Assembly (NCBI RefSeq): GCF_014652235.1
Contig: NZ_BMYK01000032.1
Coordinates: 1-58,750 of the forward strand
DNA: 58,750 bases
Direction of reading: 5' to 3'
Source: Pseudorhodoferax aquiterrae
GTDB taxonomy: Bacteria; Pseudomonadota; Gammaproteobacteria; Burkholderiales; Burkholderiaceae_C
A model generated the notes under the pieces. It worked only from the letters and a program-made list of their open reading frames with translations, was not told the origin of the DNA and did not search any database. Within the stretch, counting starts at the first letter, position 1. The number at the start of each line of letters is the position of its first letter. Positions 50,486-58,750 of this stretch are shown one piece after another. The translations under genes were made by a program, and so were the position numbers.

Positions 50486-52434
50486 GCGGCCTCCGCCATC
50501 GGACGGCTGGCGTGCCAGCCTGCAATCAATCGGCGGAAGTTGGCCGCCACCTGGGCCGTGAAGGCCGCGTCGTCGATCTCGCCCTGCAGCCAGGCCGCGG
50601 CGGGCGCGGTCCAGCAACTGCGGCCGACCATGAAGCCTTTGACGATGGGCGCCTGGGCGGCCTGGAAGCTCGCGACCAGTTGCTCGAGCGGTTGCGACAG
50701 GCCCAGGATCACGGCACCGCGGCACCAGGGGTCGCGTTCGCGCACCAGCGCGTCCAGCGCCTGCCACTGCGCGGCGGCCATGGGCGGCAGCTTCCACCAC
50801 TCGGGCTTGAAGCCCAGGTCGTAGAAGCGGCGCACGGCGCGCACCACTGCCTCGCCCTGGTCGCCAGGGGCCAGCGTGTCGGCGGGCGGGATCACTTCGA
50901 GCAGCAGTTCGTGGCCGCTGGCGCGCGTGGCTTCCCAGACCTGCTGGAGCCACTCCTCCTGCTCGGCGCGCAGGCCCTCGGCGTCGTCGGGGTGGTAGAA
51001 GACCAGGCACTTGACCGTGTGCTCGCGCGGCCAGTGCGCGAGTTCCGAGGCCAGCGAGGCCGTGCCGTCGAAACGCAGCGGGCGCGAGCCCGGCTTCTCG
51101 ATGGGCCGGCCGATCCACCAGCCGCGGCCGGCGGCGGCGTGCAGCGCGGCCTGGCCGATACGCCCGTCGATCAGCACGCCGATGCGGCCGCGGTTGCCCG
51201 CGTCCTGCTCGACCTGCGCCACCACGTCGTTGAGCAGCAGCTTGAGCGTGGACAGGCGCGCGGGCTCGGCGCCGGTCTGGCGCGCCAGGTCTTCGAGCTG
51301 CGCGCGGTGGTCGTAGGCCATCACGCAGACCTCGGGCCACTGCGGGCGCGCGGCGGACACGCGGTGCAGGTGCGAGAGCACGGGGTCCTTGTCGGGCCGC
51401 GGATGGCGGTGGCCCGAGAACCAGTGCGCCAGCTCGGCCTGCGTGGGCATGGCCGGCGCGCAGCCATGGCGCGAGACCACGATGGCACCGCAGGCGTTGG
51501 CGATGGCGGCCGATTCGGCCAGCGTCTTGCCGCGCAGCAGGCCGGCCAGCAGGCCCGAGGCGAAGGCATCGCCCGCGCCCAGCACGTTGAGCACCTCGAC
51601 GCGCTCGCCCAGCACGGTGGGCGCATCGTCGATGGCGGACGGCACGGCGCCTTCGACCAGGCTGCAGCCCAGCGGGCCGCGCTTGACGACGAAGACGGCC
51701 TGCGTGTGCTCGCGCGCACGGCGCAGGCTGGCCATCAGGTCGCCCTCCACACCGCCCGCGATCATCCATTCCTCCTCGGTGCCGATGATGAGTTCGAACT
51801 GGCCGAGCTGGGCCTGCAAATGGGCTGAGACGCTGTCGCTGCCGACGTAGCGCGTCTCGCCGTCGCCCTTGGCCGTGAGGCCCCAGAGCACGGGCCGGTA
51901 GTCGATGTCGAGCGCGCGCACCAGGCCGTGGCGGCCCGCGATTTCCAGCGCACGCCGGCTCGCGGCCAGCGTGCCGGGCGTGGACAGATGCGTGCCCGTG
52001 ACGACCAGGCAGCGGCAGCGCGCAAGGAAGTCCTCGGAGATGGCGGCCGCGTCGATCGCCATGTCGGCGCAGTTCTCGCGGGCGAACAGCAGCGGGAAGC
52101 TGTGCTGGTCGCGCAGGCCCAGCAGCACCATGCCCGTGAGGCGCTCGCGGTCGATCTGCACCTGGCTCACGTCGCAGCCTTCGCGGCGCAGCGTCTCCAG
52201 CAGGAAGCGGCCGTTCTGCTCGTCGCCGACGCGCGAGAGCATCGCCGAGCGCAGGCCCAGCCGCGCCGTGCCGAAGGCCATGTTGGCGGACGAGCCGCCC
52301 AGGTATTTGTTGAAGCTGTGGGCCTCTTCCAGCGCACAGCCGATCTGCTGCGCGTAGAGGTCCACAGCCATGCGGCCCAGGCAGGCCACGTCGAAGTCGC
52401 GCACATCGGCGCTGGGGAAGTGCAAACTCGGCAT
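50482..52434 (-). CDS. iolC: 5-dehydro-2-deoxygluconokinase fused to DUF2090
   Basis: The 650-residue protein has a PfkB-type kinase domain (residues 1-340; GGSSANMAFGTARLGLRSAM and VLNVLGAGDAFASGLL with catalytic Asp289) followed by a DUF2090 domain (about 350-650; RWPEVCVMAYDHRAQLEDLA, ILGLSQPLEQLVASF). DUF2090 is thought to be an aldolase-type barrel that splits the phosphorylated product to DHAP and malonate semialdehyde. The fusion is common in Proteobacteria. It starts the operon, divergent from the RpiR gene across 64 bp. Confidence 0.95.
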   Translation of the reverse strand: MPSLHFPSADVRDFDVACLGRMAVDLYAQQIGCALEEAHSFNKYLGGSSANMAFGTARLGLRSAMLSRVGDEQNGRFLLETLRREGCDVSQVQIDRERLTGMVLLGLRDQHSFPLLFARENCADMAIDAAAISEDFLARCRCLVVTGTHLSTPGTLAASRRALEIAGRHGLVRALDIDYRPVLWGLTAKGDGETRYVGSDSVSAHLQAQLGQFELIIGTEEEWMIAGGVEGDLMASLRRAREHTQAVFVVKRGPLGCSLVEGAVPSAIDDAPTVLGERVEVLNVLGAGDAFASGLLAGLLRGKTLAESAAIANACGAIVVSRHGCAPAMPTQAELAHWFSGHRHPRPDKDPVLSHLHRVSAARPQWPEVCVMAYDHRAQLEDLARQTGAEPARLSTLKLLLNDVVAQVEQDAGNRGRIGVLIDGRIGQAALHAAAGRGWWIGRPIEKPGSRPLRFDGTASLASELAHWPREHTVKCLVFYHPDDAEGLRAEQEEWLQQVWEATRASGHELLLEVIPPADTLAPGDQGEAVVRAVRRFYDLGFKPEWWKLPPMAAAQWQALDALVRERDPWCRGAVILGLSQPLEQLVASFQAAQAPIVKGFMVGRSCWTAPAAAWLQGEIDDAAFTAQVAANFRRLIAGWHASRPMAEAA

Positions 52435-52478
52435 CGGAACCAGGGTCTCCGTTGGAATGGCGCCATGGTATCGTGATT

Positions 52479-52492
52479 AGAAATAAATTTCC
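52479..52492. promoter_or_regulatory. Candidate IolR/RpiR operator
   Basis: AGAAATAAATTTCC fits GAA-N6-TTC with flanking A/C, close to the GGAA-N6-TTCC motif reported for rhizobial IolR. It lies in the 64-bp gap between iolC and the RpiR gene, the only AT-rich stretch nearby. Confidence 0.5.
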
Positions 52493-52498
52493 AATACT

Positions 52499-53371
52499 TT
52501 GAAAAATAGAAATCCAGTTCCGACCGCCACGCAGGCGCCCTATGCCGATGCCGACGCCTTCCTCGCCGCCGTGCGTGCGGGCTACGAGCCCTTGTCGCGC
52601 CAGCTGAAGGCCATTGCGCGCCATGTGGAGGCGCAGCGCGACCGGCTCGCACTGGACGGCATCCAGGACACCGCGCGCCAGTGCGAGGTGCAGCCCTCGG
52701 CCGTGGTGCGCTTCGCCAAGCACTTCGGGCTGGCTGGCTATTCGGAGATGCAGGCGCTGTTCCGTGCCGGTGCCGCGCGCCAGCTCGCGCCCGAGGGCGG
52801 CTACCAGCAGCGCGTGCGCGCGCTGGCCGGCGCCGGCTCGCCCGCGCAGATCGCGCACGAGGTCATCGGCGGCAGCATCGCCAGCCTGCAGGCGCTGCAG
52901 CAGGCCCTGCCCGAAGGCGATTTCGACGCGGCCGTGGACCTCATGGCCCAGGCGCCCGCACTGTGGCTGGTGGCCTCGCGCCGCGCCTTCCCGGTCGGCG
53001 CCTACCTGGCCTATGCGCTGCAGCACACCGAGAAGCCCGTGCACTGGCTGCATGGCCTGGGCCACATGCAGGAGGGCCAGCTGCGCGCGCTGGCCGCGGG
53101 CGACGTGCTGGTGGCCGTGTCGTTTGCCCCCTATGCAAGCGAGACGCTCGACGTGGTCGAGGCCGCCGCGGCGCGCGGCGCCAAGCTGCTGGCCCTGACC
53201 GACAGCCGGCTCAGCCCGCTGGCCAAGCGCGCCGACGCCGTGCTGCTGGCGCAGGACGGCGCGACCTTCGGTTTTCGCTCGCTGACCAGCACACTGTGCC
53301 TGGCGCAGTCGCTGTTCCTGGGGCTGGCCTGGCGCATGGAGCTGGCCTACGGCACACGCTCGGGCGGCTGA
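52499..53371 (+). CDS. RpiR-family regulator (IolR-like)
   Basis: The 290-residue protein has the RpiR N-terminal HTH (YEPLSRQLKAIARHVEAQRD, QDTARQCEVQPSAVVRFAKH) and a SIS sugar-phosphate-binding domain (VSFAPYASETLDVVEAAAAR, LLALTDSRLSPLAKRADAVL). It likely senses a sugar phosphate of the iol pathway, probably 2-deoxy-5-keto-gluconate 6-phosphate as in other IolR-type RpiR proteins. The start is a TTG at 52499, the first in-frame start; the true start may be a later codon. Confidence 0.9.
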   Translation: MKNRNPVPTATQAPYADADAFLAAVRAGYEPLSRQLKAIARHVEAQRDRLALDGIQDTARQCEVQPSAVVRFAKHFGLAGYSEMQALFRAGAARQLAPEGGYQQRVRALAGAGSPAQIAHEVIGGSIASLQALQQALPEGDFDAAVDLMAQAPALWLVASRRAFPVGAYLAYALQHTEKPVHWLHGLGHMQEGQLRALAAGDVLVAVSFAPYASETLDVVEAAAARGAKLLALTDSRLSPLAKRADAVLLAQDGATFGFRSLTSTLCLAQSLFLGLAWRMELAYGTRSGG

Positions 53372-53423
53372 GGCGCTAGGACCATCGCCGCACCCACCCG
53401 ACAGACTTCACTGGAGAACCCCG

Positions 53424-53966
53424 ATGGCATGGACACCCCACACCCTGCGCCGCCCACAGGTCTGCGTGCTGGGCAGCGCGGAGCCCGGCAGCGCGGCCTA
53501 CGACCTGGCGGCCGCCGCCGGCCGCCTGCTGGCGCAGCTGGGCATCACGCTGGTCAGCGGCTGCGGCAGCCCGGCCACGCGCGTGGCGGCGCAAGAGGCC
53601 CTGGCCGCGGGCGGCCTGGTCGTCAGCATCGTGCCACCGAGCGAGATGCCGCCTCCCGACTGGCCGGCCACGGTGGTCATTCCCTGCGGCATGGGCGATG
53701 CGCGCAACCTGCTGATGGCCCTGGCGGGCGACGCCTGCCTCGTGGTCGGCGGGCGCGCCGGCACCATCTCCGAGGTCTGCCTGGCCTGGCTGCACCACCG
53801 GCCGCTGTTGCCGCTGACGGGCTGCGGCGGCTGGTCCGACGGGCTGCTGGACAACCCGCCGGACGAGCGCGGCAACGCGCCCATCCTGCCCTGGGACTCG
53901 GTGGCGGTGCTGGAGCGCCAGCTGCGCCAGCTGGGCCTCGTGCCATCCGCCGGGAACCGGGAGTAG
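53424..53966 (+). CDS. LOG-like/SLOG-family protein (TIGR00725-like)
   Basis: The 180-residue protein has a Rossmann-like SLOG fold with PQVCVLGSAEPGSAAYDLAA, ITLVSGCGSPATRVAAQEAL and DACLVVGGRAGTISEVCLAW; the latter is the GGxGTxxE nucleotide-binding loop. Close relatives include LOG phosphoribohydrolases and TIGR00725 proteins, so nucleotide or cofactor hydrolysis is possible. It stands between the RpiR gene and a TerB gene on the same strand. GGAGAA precedes the ATG. Confidence 0.85.
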   Translation: MAWTPHTLRRPQVCVLGSAEPGSAAYDLAAAAGRLLAQLGITLVSGCGSPATRVAAQEALAAGGLVVSIVPPSEMPPPDWPATVVIPCGMGDARNLLMALAGDACLVVGGRAGTISEVCLAWLHHRPLLPLTGCGGWSDGLLDNPPDERGNAPILPWDSVAVLERQLRQLGLVPSAGNRE

Positions 53967-54009
53967 CCGGCGCGGATCCACCGTTCACCCCCCATTGCCC
54001 ACGCCCCGC

Positions 54010-54486
54010 ATGCTGCGCACCCTCAAGGAACTCTTCGACGCCTTCACCGCCCCTGCCGCCGGCCAGTCGCTGGCGCAGCGCGCGCAGACCCAGCAGCTGG
54101 CCGTGGCCGTGCTGCTCGTGGAGGTCATGCGGGCCGAGCCCGGCTCCGGCCCGGCCGAGCGCGCGGCCGTGTTGACCGCGCTGCGCCGCAAGTTCGACCT
54201 GGCCGACGACGAACTCGAGCGCCTGCTCGAGCTGGCGCAGGCCGAGGCCCAGGCGCTGTACGACTACCACCGCTTCACGAGCCTGCTCAACGAGCGCTTC
54301 ACCCAGCCGCAGAAGGTCGCGCTGGTCGAGGCGCTGTGGACCGTGGCCTATGCCGACCTGCACGTGGCGGCCCACGAGAACCACGCCATCCTCAAGATCG
54401 CCGAGCTGCTGCACGTGACGCACGGCGAGTACATCGCGGCCAAGCTGCACGCCAAGCAGGCGGCCGGTGGCGCAGGCGCGGCCTAA
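54010..54486 (+). CDS. TerB-family protein
   Basis: The 158-residue protein (MLRTLKELFDAFTAPAAGQS, AVLLVEVMRAEPGSGPAERA, FDLADDELERLLELAQAEAQ, VALVEALWTVAYADLHVAAH) has the TerB helical bundle and acidic metal-like residues. TerB relatives in this form occur alone as cytoplasmic proteins of unknown role rather than with tellurite genes. Start 54010 is the first ATG of the fold. No tellurite-resistance genes accompany it. Confidence 0.88.
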   Translation: MLRTLKELFDAFTAPAAGQSLAQRAQTQQLAVAVLLVEVMRAEPGSGPAERAAVLTALRRKFDLADDELERLLELAQAEAQALYDYHRFTSLLNERFTQPQKVALVEALWTVAYADLHVAAHENHAILKIAELLHVTHGEYIAAKLHAKQAAGGAGAA

Positions 54487-54514
54487 CATCGGCGCTTTTG
54501 CGCACGGAGCCGCC

Positions 54515-55189
54515 ATGAAGACCCTGCTCGACAGCATCCAGATCGAGTCCGCCCCCTCGCCCACCGCCGCCGTGGTCTGGCTGCACGGCCTGGGCGCCAG
54601 CGGCGACGACTTCGCCGCCATCGTGCCCGAGCTGGACCTCGCCGGCTGCGCGCCGATCCGTTTCATCTTCCCGCATGCGCCGGTGATGCCGGTGACCATC
54701 AACAACGGCTTCGAGATGCCGGCCTGGTACGACATCTTCGCGCCGGACCTCGTGCGCCGCGAGGACGCCGAGGGCATCGCCCGCTCGGAGCTGGCGATCG
54801 AGGCGCTGATCGCGCACGAGGTCGCGCGCGGCATCCCGGCCAGCCGCATCGTGCTGGCCGGCTTCTCGCAGGGCTGTGCGATGACGCTGCACACCGGGCT
54901 GCGCCACCCCGAGAGGCTGGCCGGGCTCATCGCGCTGTCGGGCTACCTGCCGCTGGTGGGCAACCTCGCGGCGGAGCGCCACCCGGCCAATTTCGCCACG
55001 CCGATCTTCATGGCCCACGGCACGGCCGATCCGGTGGTGGTGCTGCCGCGCGCCGAGGAGTCGCGCAAGGCGCTCGAGGCGCTGGGCTACGCCGTGCAGT
55101 GGCACACCTACCCGATGCCGCACAGCGTGCACCCGCGCGAGATCGCGGACATCTCGGCCTTTCTGCGGCAGGTGCTGCCGGCGGCCTGA
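54515..55189 (+). CDS. Alpha/beta-hydrolase carboxylesterase (YpfH-like)
   Basis: The 224-residue protein has the triad Ser118 (LAGFSQGCAMTLH), Asp172 (GTADPVVVLP) and His203 (YPMPHSVHPREI), in the phospholipase/carboxylesterase family that includes YpfH and Pseudomonas carboxylesterases. It has no signal peptide, so it acts in the cytoplasm on small esters or protein lipids. GGAG precedes the ATG by 7 bp and it follows the TerB gene by 28 bp, so it may share its transcript. Confidence 0.92.
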   Translation: MKTLLDSIQIESAPSPTAAVVWLHGLGASGDDFAAIVPELDLAGCAPIRFIFPHAPVMPVTINNGFEMPAWYDIFAPDLVRREDAEGIARSELAIEALIAHEVARGIPASRIVLAGFSQGCAMTLHTGLRHPERLAGLIALSGYLPLVGNLAAERHPANFATPIFMAHGTADPVVVLPRAEESRKALEALGYAVQWHTYPMPHSVHPREIADISAFLRQVLPAA

Positions 55190-55238
55190 ACCCATACAGC
55201 CACCGCGCGCGGGCGGCCGCGCGGAATTTCTCATGAAC

Positions 55239-55255
55239 GAAAACAATTCTCATTA
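55239..55255. promoter_or_regulatory. Fur box upstream of TonB receptor 6
   Basis: On the minus strand the sequence reads TAATGAGAATTGTTTTC, which agrees with the Fur consensus (GATAATGATAATCATTATC) at most positions of the core. It lies 70-86 bp before the receptor ATG, the right place for iron-dependent repression. Confidence 0.72.
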
Positions 55256-55324
55256 GAATCCCGGCCGCACCGGATTCCTGCATGCCCACTCGGAGGGCTG
55301 GCCGGCGCCACTGTCCACGCCGCC

Positions 55325-57487
55325 ATGCACCCATCAACGCCCTTCGCCGCCGCCCACGCCCGCCGTCCCACCCTGTCCCGCACACCGCGTCCGCGCCACC
55401 GCGTCGGCACGCTGTGGGCGTGGAGCCCCTTGGCGCTGTGCCTGTCGCAGGCCGTGTGGGCGCAGTCCGCCCCGGCCGCGTCGGCGCAGCTGCAGGAGGT
55501 GCGCATCAACGCCAGCACCGAAAAGGATGTGGGATTCGCGCCTGCCGAGGCGCAGACCGCCGGCAAGGCGCCGATGCGCCGGCTGGAGACACCGCAGTCC
55601 GTCAGCGTGGTGACGCGCGAGCAGATGGAGTCGCGCCAGGTCACCAACCTGCAGCAGGCCCTGCAGACGGTGGCCGGCGTCAGTCCCGTGAATTTCGGAC
55701 GGCGTGGCATCGACGACATCAACATCCGGGGCTTTCGTTCCACCGAGTCGGTGCTGATCGACGGCCTGGTGCAAAGCCCCGGCATGTGGACGCGCCTGAC
55801 ACCCTACGGCTACGAGCGCGTCGAGGTGCTCAAGGGTGCGGCCTCGGTGCTGTACGGCCAAGTGCAGCCCGGCGGCATCGTCAACGCGGTCAGCAAGCGG
55901 CCCAAGCGCGAAGCGCTGAGCGAGGTCGGCGTGGAGGTGGGCAGCTTCGGCCAGCGCACGCTGCAGGCGGACCTGAACCGGCCGCTCAACGAATCCGGCA
56001 AGGCCGCCTTCCGCATCAATGCGCAGGTGGCCAACAGCGACGACCCGACGGACTTCGTCTACCGCCGCGACCGCTGGGTCGCGCCTTCGCTGGCGCTGGA
56101 CCTGGGTGCGGACACCGATCTCGTGCTGTTCGCCACCTACAGCAAGAGCAACTGGCTGCGCCAGCAGGGCATCTCGCCCTACGGCACGGTGCTGCCCAAC
56201 CCCAACGGCAAGCTGCGCACCACGCTGTTCACGGGCGACCCGAGCTTCGGCGGCTACGACATCGAGACCACCTCGATCGGCTATGCGCTGGAACACCGTT
56301 TCTCGCCCGCGCTCACGCTGCGCCAGAACCTGCGCTACGAGAGCGAGGAGGGCACGGGCAACGTCGTGGCCAACGCCGCGCTGCAGGCCAACCGGCGCCT
56401 GCAGAACCGCACCGCCACGCGCCAGTACATCGACGACGACATGCTGGCGACCGACACCTCGCTGCTGGCGCAGTTCTCCGCCCTGGGCGTGCAGCACCGG
56501 CTGGTGACGGGCCTGGACGCACGCACCGGCCACAGCTGGCTGGGCAGCCGGCGCTGCACCATCGGCGCGCTCGACCTGTTCAACCCGGTCTATGGCATGG
56601 CGGCCAGCTGCCCGACCGGCCTGTCGGCCGATGCCCCGGAGAAGCTCACGGTGCTGGGCCTGTACGCGCAGGACCAGATCAAGCTCCACCCGCAGTGGAC
56701 GGCGCTGGTCGGCGTGCGCCGCGACTGGTCCGACCAGCGGACCGACGACCGGCTCGCCGGCACGCGCACGCGGCAGAGCGACGCCGCGACCACGCTGTCG
56801 GCCGGCCTGGTGTACGAGTTCGTGCCCGGCTGGGCGGCCTATGCGAGCTATGGCGAATCGTTCCTGCCCGTGGTGGGCCAGGCCTTCGGTGGCGGCGCCT
56901 TCGCGCCGGAGACCGGCAAGCAATGGGAGGCCGGCCTCAAGTACGAGGCGCCGGGCGGCGGTCTCACGGGCGCGCTCGCGCTGTTCGACCTGACACGCCG
57001 CAATGTGACGACGGCCGACCCGGTCAACACCGGCTTCAGCGTGCAGACCGGCGAGCAGCGCGCGCGGGGGGTCGAACTGGAGGTCGGTGCCGACCTGCGC
57101 CGCAACCTCAAGCTCACGGCGGCCTACACGTTCACGGACAGCGAGGTCACGCAGGACAACAACGCGGCGCTCGTGGGCCAGCCGCTCAACCTCACGCCGC
57201 GCCACACGCTGGCGCTGTGGGCCACCTACAAGCTGCCGCAGCTGCCCCGCGTCACGCTGGGCGCGGGCATGCGCTACGTCAGCGAGCAGATCGGCTCCTA
57301 CCCGTTCACACTGCCGGCCTACACCGTGGCCGACCTGTCCATCGGCTACGCCGGGCCCAACTACCGCATCACCGCCGGTGTGAAGAACGTCTTCGACCGG
57401 ACCTACTACGACGGCGCCGTCAACGCCAACGTGGTCTCGCCCGGCCTGCCGCGCAGCTTCAGCCTGGGCGCGACCTACTTCTTCTGA
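55325..57487 (+). CDS. TonB-dependent siderophore receptor 6
   Basis: The 720-residue receptor has a longer Arg/Pro-rich N-terminus and a signal-peptide core WAWSPLALCLSQAVWAQS, matching the PLALCLSQ core of receptors 4 and 5. The plug carries ETPQSVSVVTREQMESRQVT and LKGAASVLYGQVQPGGIVNA; the barrel ends in Phe (LGATYFF). The C-terminal cysteine pair is absent. A Fur-like box lies upstream, the clearest iron regulation in the window. It is followed by a PepSY gene (38-bp gap). Confidence 0.95.
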   Translation: MHPSTPFAAAHARRPTLSRTPRPRHRVGTLWAWSPLALCLSQAVWAQSAPAASAQLQEVRINASTEKDVGFAPAEAQTAGKAPMRRLETPQSVSVVTREQMESRQVTNLQQALQTVAGVSPVNFGRRGIDDINIRGFRSTESVLIDGLVQSPGMWTRLTPYGYERVEVLKGAASVLYGQVQPGGIVNAVSKRPKREALSEVGVEVGSFGQRTLQADLNRPLNESGKAAFRINAQVANSDDPTDFVYRRDRWVAPSLALDLGADTDLVLFATYSKSNWLRQQGISPYGTVLPNPNGKLRTTLFTGDPSFGGYDIETTSIGYALEHRFSPALTLRQNLRYESEEGTGNVVANAALQANRRLQNRTATRQYIDDDMLATDTSLLAQFSALGVQHRLVTGLDARTGHSWLGSRRCTIGALDLFNPVYGMAASCPTGLSADAPEKLTVLGLYAQDQIKLHPQWTALVGVRRDWSDQRTDDRLAGTRTRQSDAATTLSAGLVYEFVPGWAAYASYGESFLPVVGQAFGGGAFAPETGKQWEAGLKYEAPGGGLTGALALFDLTRRNVTTADPVNTGFSVQTGEQRARGVELEVGADLRRNLKLTAAYTFTDSEVTQDNNAALVGQPLNLTPRHTLALWATYKLPQLPRVTLGAGMRYVSEQIGSYPFTLPAYTVADLSIGYAGPNYRITAGVKNVFDRTYYDGAVNANVVSPGLPRSFSLGATYFF

Positions 57488-57525
57488 CACGGAGCCGCCC
57501 CGCGACCCGCGGCCACGCGCAAGCC

Positions 57526-58653
57526 ATGCCCAGCCAGCGCACCCTCGCCCGCCTGCTGACCCTGCACGCCTGGGCCGGCATCGTCACCGGCCTGCTGCTG
57601 TTCGTCGTGTGCTTCTCGGGCGCCGTGGTGGTGTTCAAGGAAGAAATCGACCTGTGGGCCAACCCCTCGCTGGCCCGGCTGCCGCACGCCGATGCGCCCG
57701 TGGCCCTGGACACCGTGCTGGCGCAACTGCAGGCGCGCTATCCGGGCGCGACGGTGGAGACCATCGCGCTGCCGGACGGTGTGAACCCCGCCTACTTCGC
57801 CTTCCTGCAGGAAGCGGGCGCACCGGCGGCGCAGCGCACCAAGGTCGCGCTGCGCGCGGACACCGGCGCCGTCGTCGGCCCCGTGGACAGCCAGCTCGGC
57901 CAGTACCTGCGCATGCTGCACGTGTTCCTGTTCTTCGGGCCGCGCTGGATCGTCGGCTTCCTGGGCGTGGCGATGCTGGTGCTGATCGCCACCGGCATCG
58001 TCATCCACCGCAAGATCCTCGCCGAGCTGTTCACCCAGCGCTGGGGCCGCAGCCTGCGCGTGGTGCTGTCGGACCTGCACAAGTCCGCCGGCATCTGGGG
58101 GCTGGGCTTCCACATCCTGATCGCCGCGACAGGCGCCTGGCTGGGGCTGGCGCCGCTGTTCGAGCAGGGCTGGGCCTACGTGGCGGGCACGGCGCCGGCC
58201 GCACGCGCGGCGGCACCGGGCAAGGCACGCCCGGCGCCCGCGGCCATGCCCTCGCTGGACGCGCTGCAGGCCGCCGCACGGCAGGCCGTGCCCGGCCTGC
58301 AGGTGGCCTACGTCTCGCTGCGCCAATGGGGCACGGCCGCCGCGCAGGTGCGCTTCACGGGCGGCCTGCAGGACCACCTGGCCAGCACCGCGCGCGTGGA
58401 GTTCGACGCCGCCACCGGCCGCGTGCGTGCGCGGCACGACCCGCGCACCGCCGGCTTCTGGTCGCTGGCGAACGGGCTCATGGAACCGCTGCACTTCGGC
58501 GACTTCGGCGGCCTGCCGCTCAAGTGGCTGTACTTCTTCCTCGGCCTGACGCCGGCCATGCTGTCGCTGACGGGCACGCTGATCTGGCTAGACGGGCGCC
58601 GTCAGCGCGCCGTGCGCAGCGGGCCGGCATTGCCGGCCCATCCGTCGCCATGA
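57526..58653 (+). CDS. PepSY-associated transmembrane protein, second copy
   Basis: The 375-residue membrane protein has about four helices and the PepSY_TM pattern (RLLTLHAWAGIVTGLLLFVV, HVFLFFGPRWIVGFLGVAML, VVLSDLHKSAGIWGLGFHIL, PLHFGDFGGLPLKWLYFFLG). It parallels 26185-27318 in size and in helix His residues (LTLHAW, MLHVF, DLHKS, PLHFGD). Such proteins can reduce ferrisiderophores. It follows receptor 6 and overlaps the partial downstream gene (ATGA at 58650-58653). Confidence 0.88.
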   Translation: MPSQRTLARLLTLHAWAGIVTGLLLFVVCFSGAVVVFKEEIDLWANPSLARLPHADAPVALDTVLAQLQARYPGATVETIALPDGVNPAYFAFLQEAGAPAAQRTKVALRADTGAVVGPVDSQLGQYLRMLHVFLFFGPRWIVGFLGVAMLVLIATGIVIHRKILAELFTQRWGRSLRVVLSDLHKSAGIWGLGFHILIAATGAWLGLAPLFEQGWAYVAGTAPAARAAAPGKARPAPAAMPSLDALQAAARQAVPGLQVAYVSLRQWGTAAAQVRFTGGLQDHLASTARVEFDAATGRVRARHDPRTAGFWSLANGLMEPLHFGDFGGLPLKWLYFFLGLTPAMLSLTGTLIWLDGRRQRAVRSGPALPAHPSP

Positions 58654-58750
58654 CGCGGCTGCTGGTCGCGCTGCACGCCACGGCACCGGCCGCCCTCGTG
58701 GCGGCCATGCTGCTGCACCTGTGGCCGCCGGCCGGCCTGCCGCCGCTGGC
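58650..58750 (+). CDS. Partial small membrane protein after PepSY gene
   Basis: The frame MTRLLVALHATAPAALVAAM, then LLHLWPPAGLPPL, runs off the window end after 33 codons. It is hydrophobic from the start and overlaps the PepSY stop as ATGA. It lies in the same position relative to PepSY as the 61-residue protein at 26000-26185, although sequence similarity is not evident from the 33 residues. Confidence 0.55.
   Translation, partial: MTRLLVALHATAPAALVAAMLLHLWPPAGLPPL

Noticed and set aside
1-58750. CRISPR array, rRNA or tRNA genes
   Set aside because: I saw no regularly spaced direct repeats with spacers and no rRNA or cloverleaf-like tRNA sequence.

Overview
The window looks like a chromosomal segment of a high-GC betaproteobacterium, most likely Burkholderiales and probably Comamonadaceae. 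The grounds are GC-rich codon use throughout, several Bug/TctC-type tricarboxylate-binding proteins, FMN- and PLP-family accessory enzymes typical of that family, and intergenic palindromic repeats of a kind seen in Comamonadaceae. The organism assignment is inference; there is no rRNA or tRNA gene in the window.

Layout. 50-1078: a small ccdB toxin module whose antitoxin looks like a Phd front joined to a CcdA tail, with a palindromic operator and an abutting secreted-protein gene. 1096-4676: an Mla-type lipid-transport operon (permease with STAS-like N-terminus, ATPase, MCE protein, auxiliary lipoprotein). 4769-12327: mixed housekeeping genes (GNAT fusion, a frameshifted cyclic-nucleotide/patatin protein, two LysE exporters, phosphoesterase, YCII protein, a FliD-like fragment) and a nested inverted-repeat element. 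12331-14050: a three-lipoprotein CsgG/DUF4810/DUF799 operon. 14185-16561: a second MCE operon without a local ATPase. 16632-19517: LysR regulator, flavoprotein, YigZ and a Crp/Fnr-type regulator.

19521-31692 is a co-oriented run of seven genes: five TonB-dependent siderophore receptors, one PepSY membrane protein and a small membrane protein. A sixth receptor with a Fur-like box, another PepSY gene and the start of another small membrane gene end the window (55239-58750). No siderophore biosynthesis genes are present, so the organism may use siderophores made by others.

33877-41869 is a complete Nit1C-type nitrilase cluster (DsrE-like protein, nitrilase, radical SAM, GNAT, AIR-synthase-like, glycosyltransferase, small protein, flavin oxidoreductase), divergent from a MocR regulator. 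The shared promoter region carries four CRATCAA direct repeats. The operon is split by two intergenic palindromic repeats.

43569-44810 is a small laterally acquired patch: a YhcG-type PDDEXK nuclease gene and, directly upstream, a short remnant resembling the N-terminus of type I methyltransferase HsdM. 44979-53371 is a sugar-acid operon with iolC (fused to DUF2090), iolB, three Bug binding proteins, an SDR and a HAD phosphatase, divergent from an RpiR regulator. iolG, iolE and iolD are absent here. The remaining genes to 55189 encode a LOG-like protein, a TerB-like protein and a carboxylesterase.
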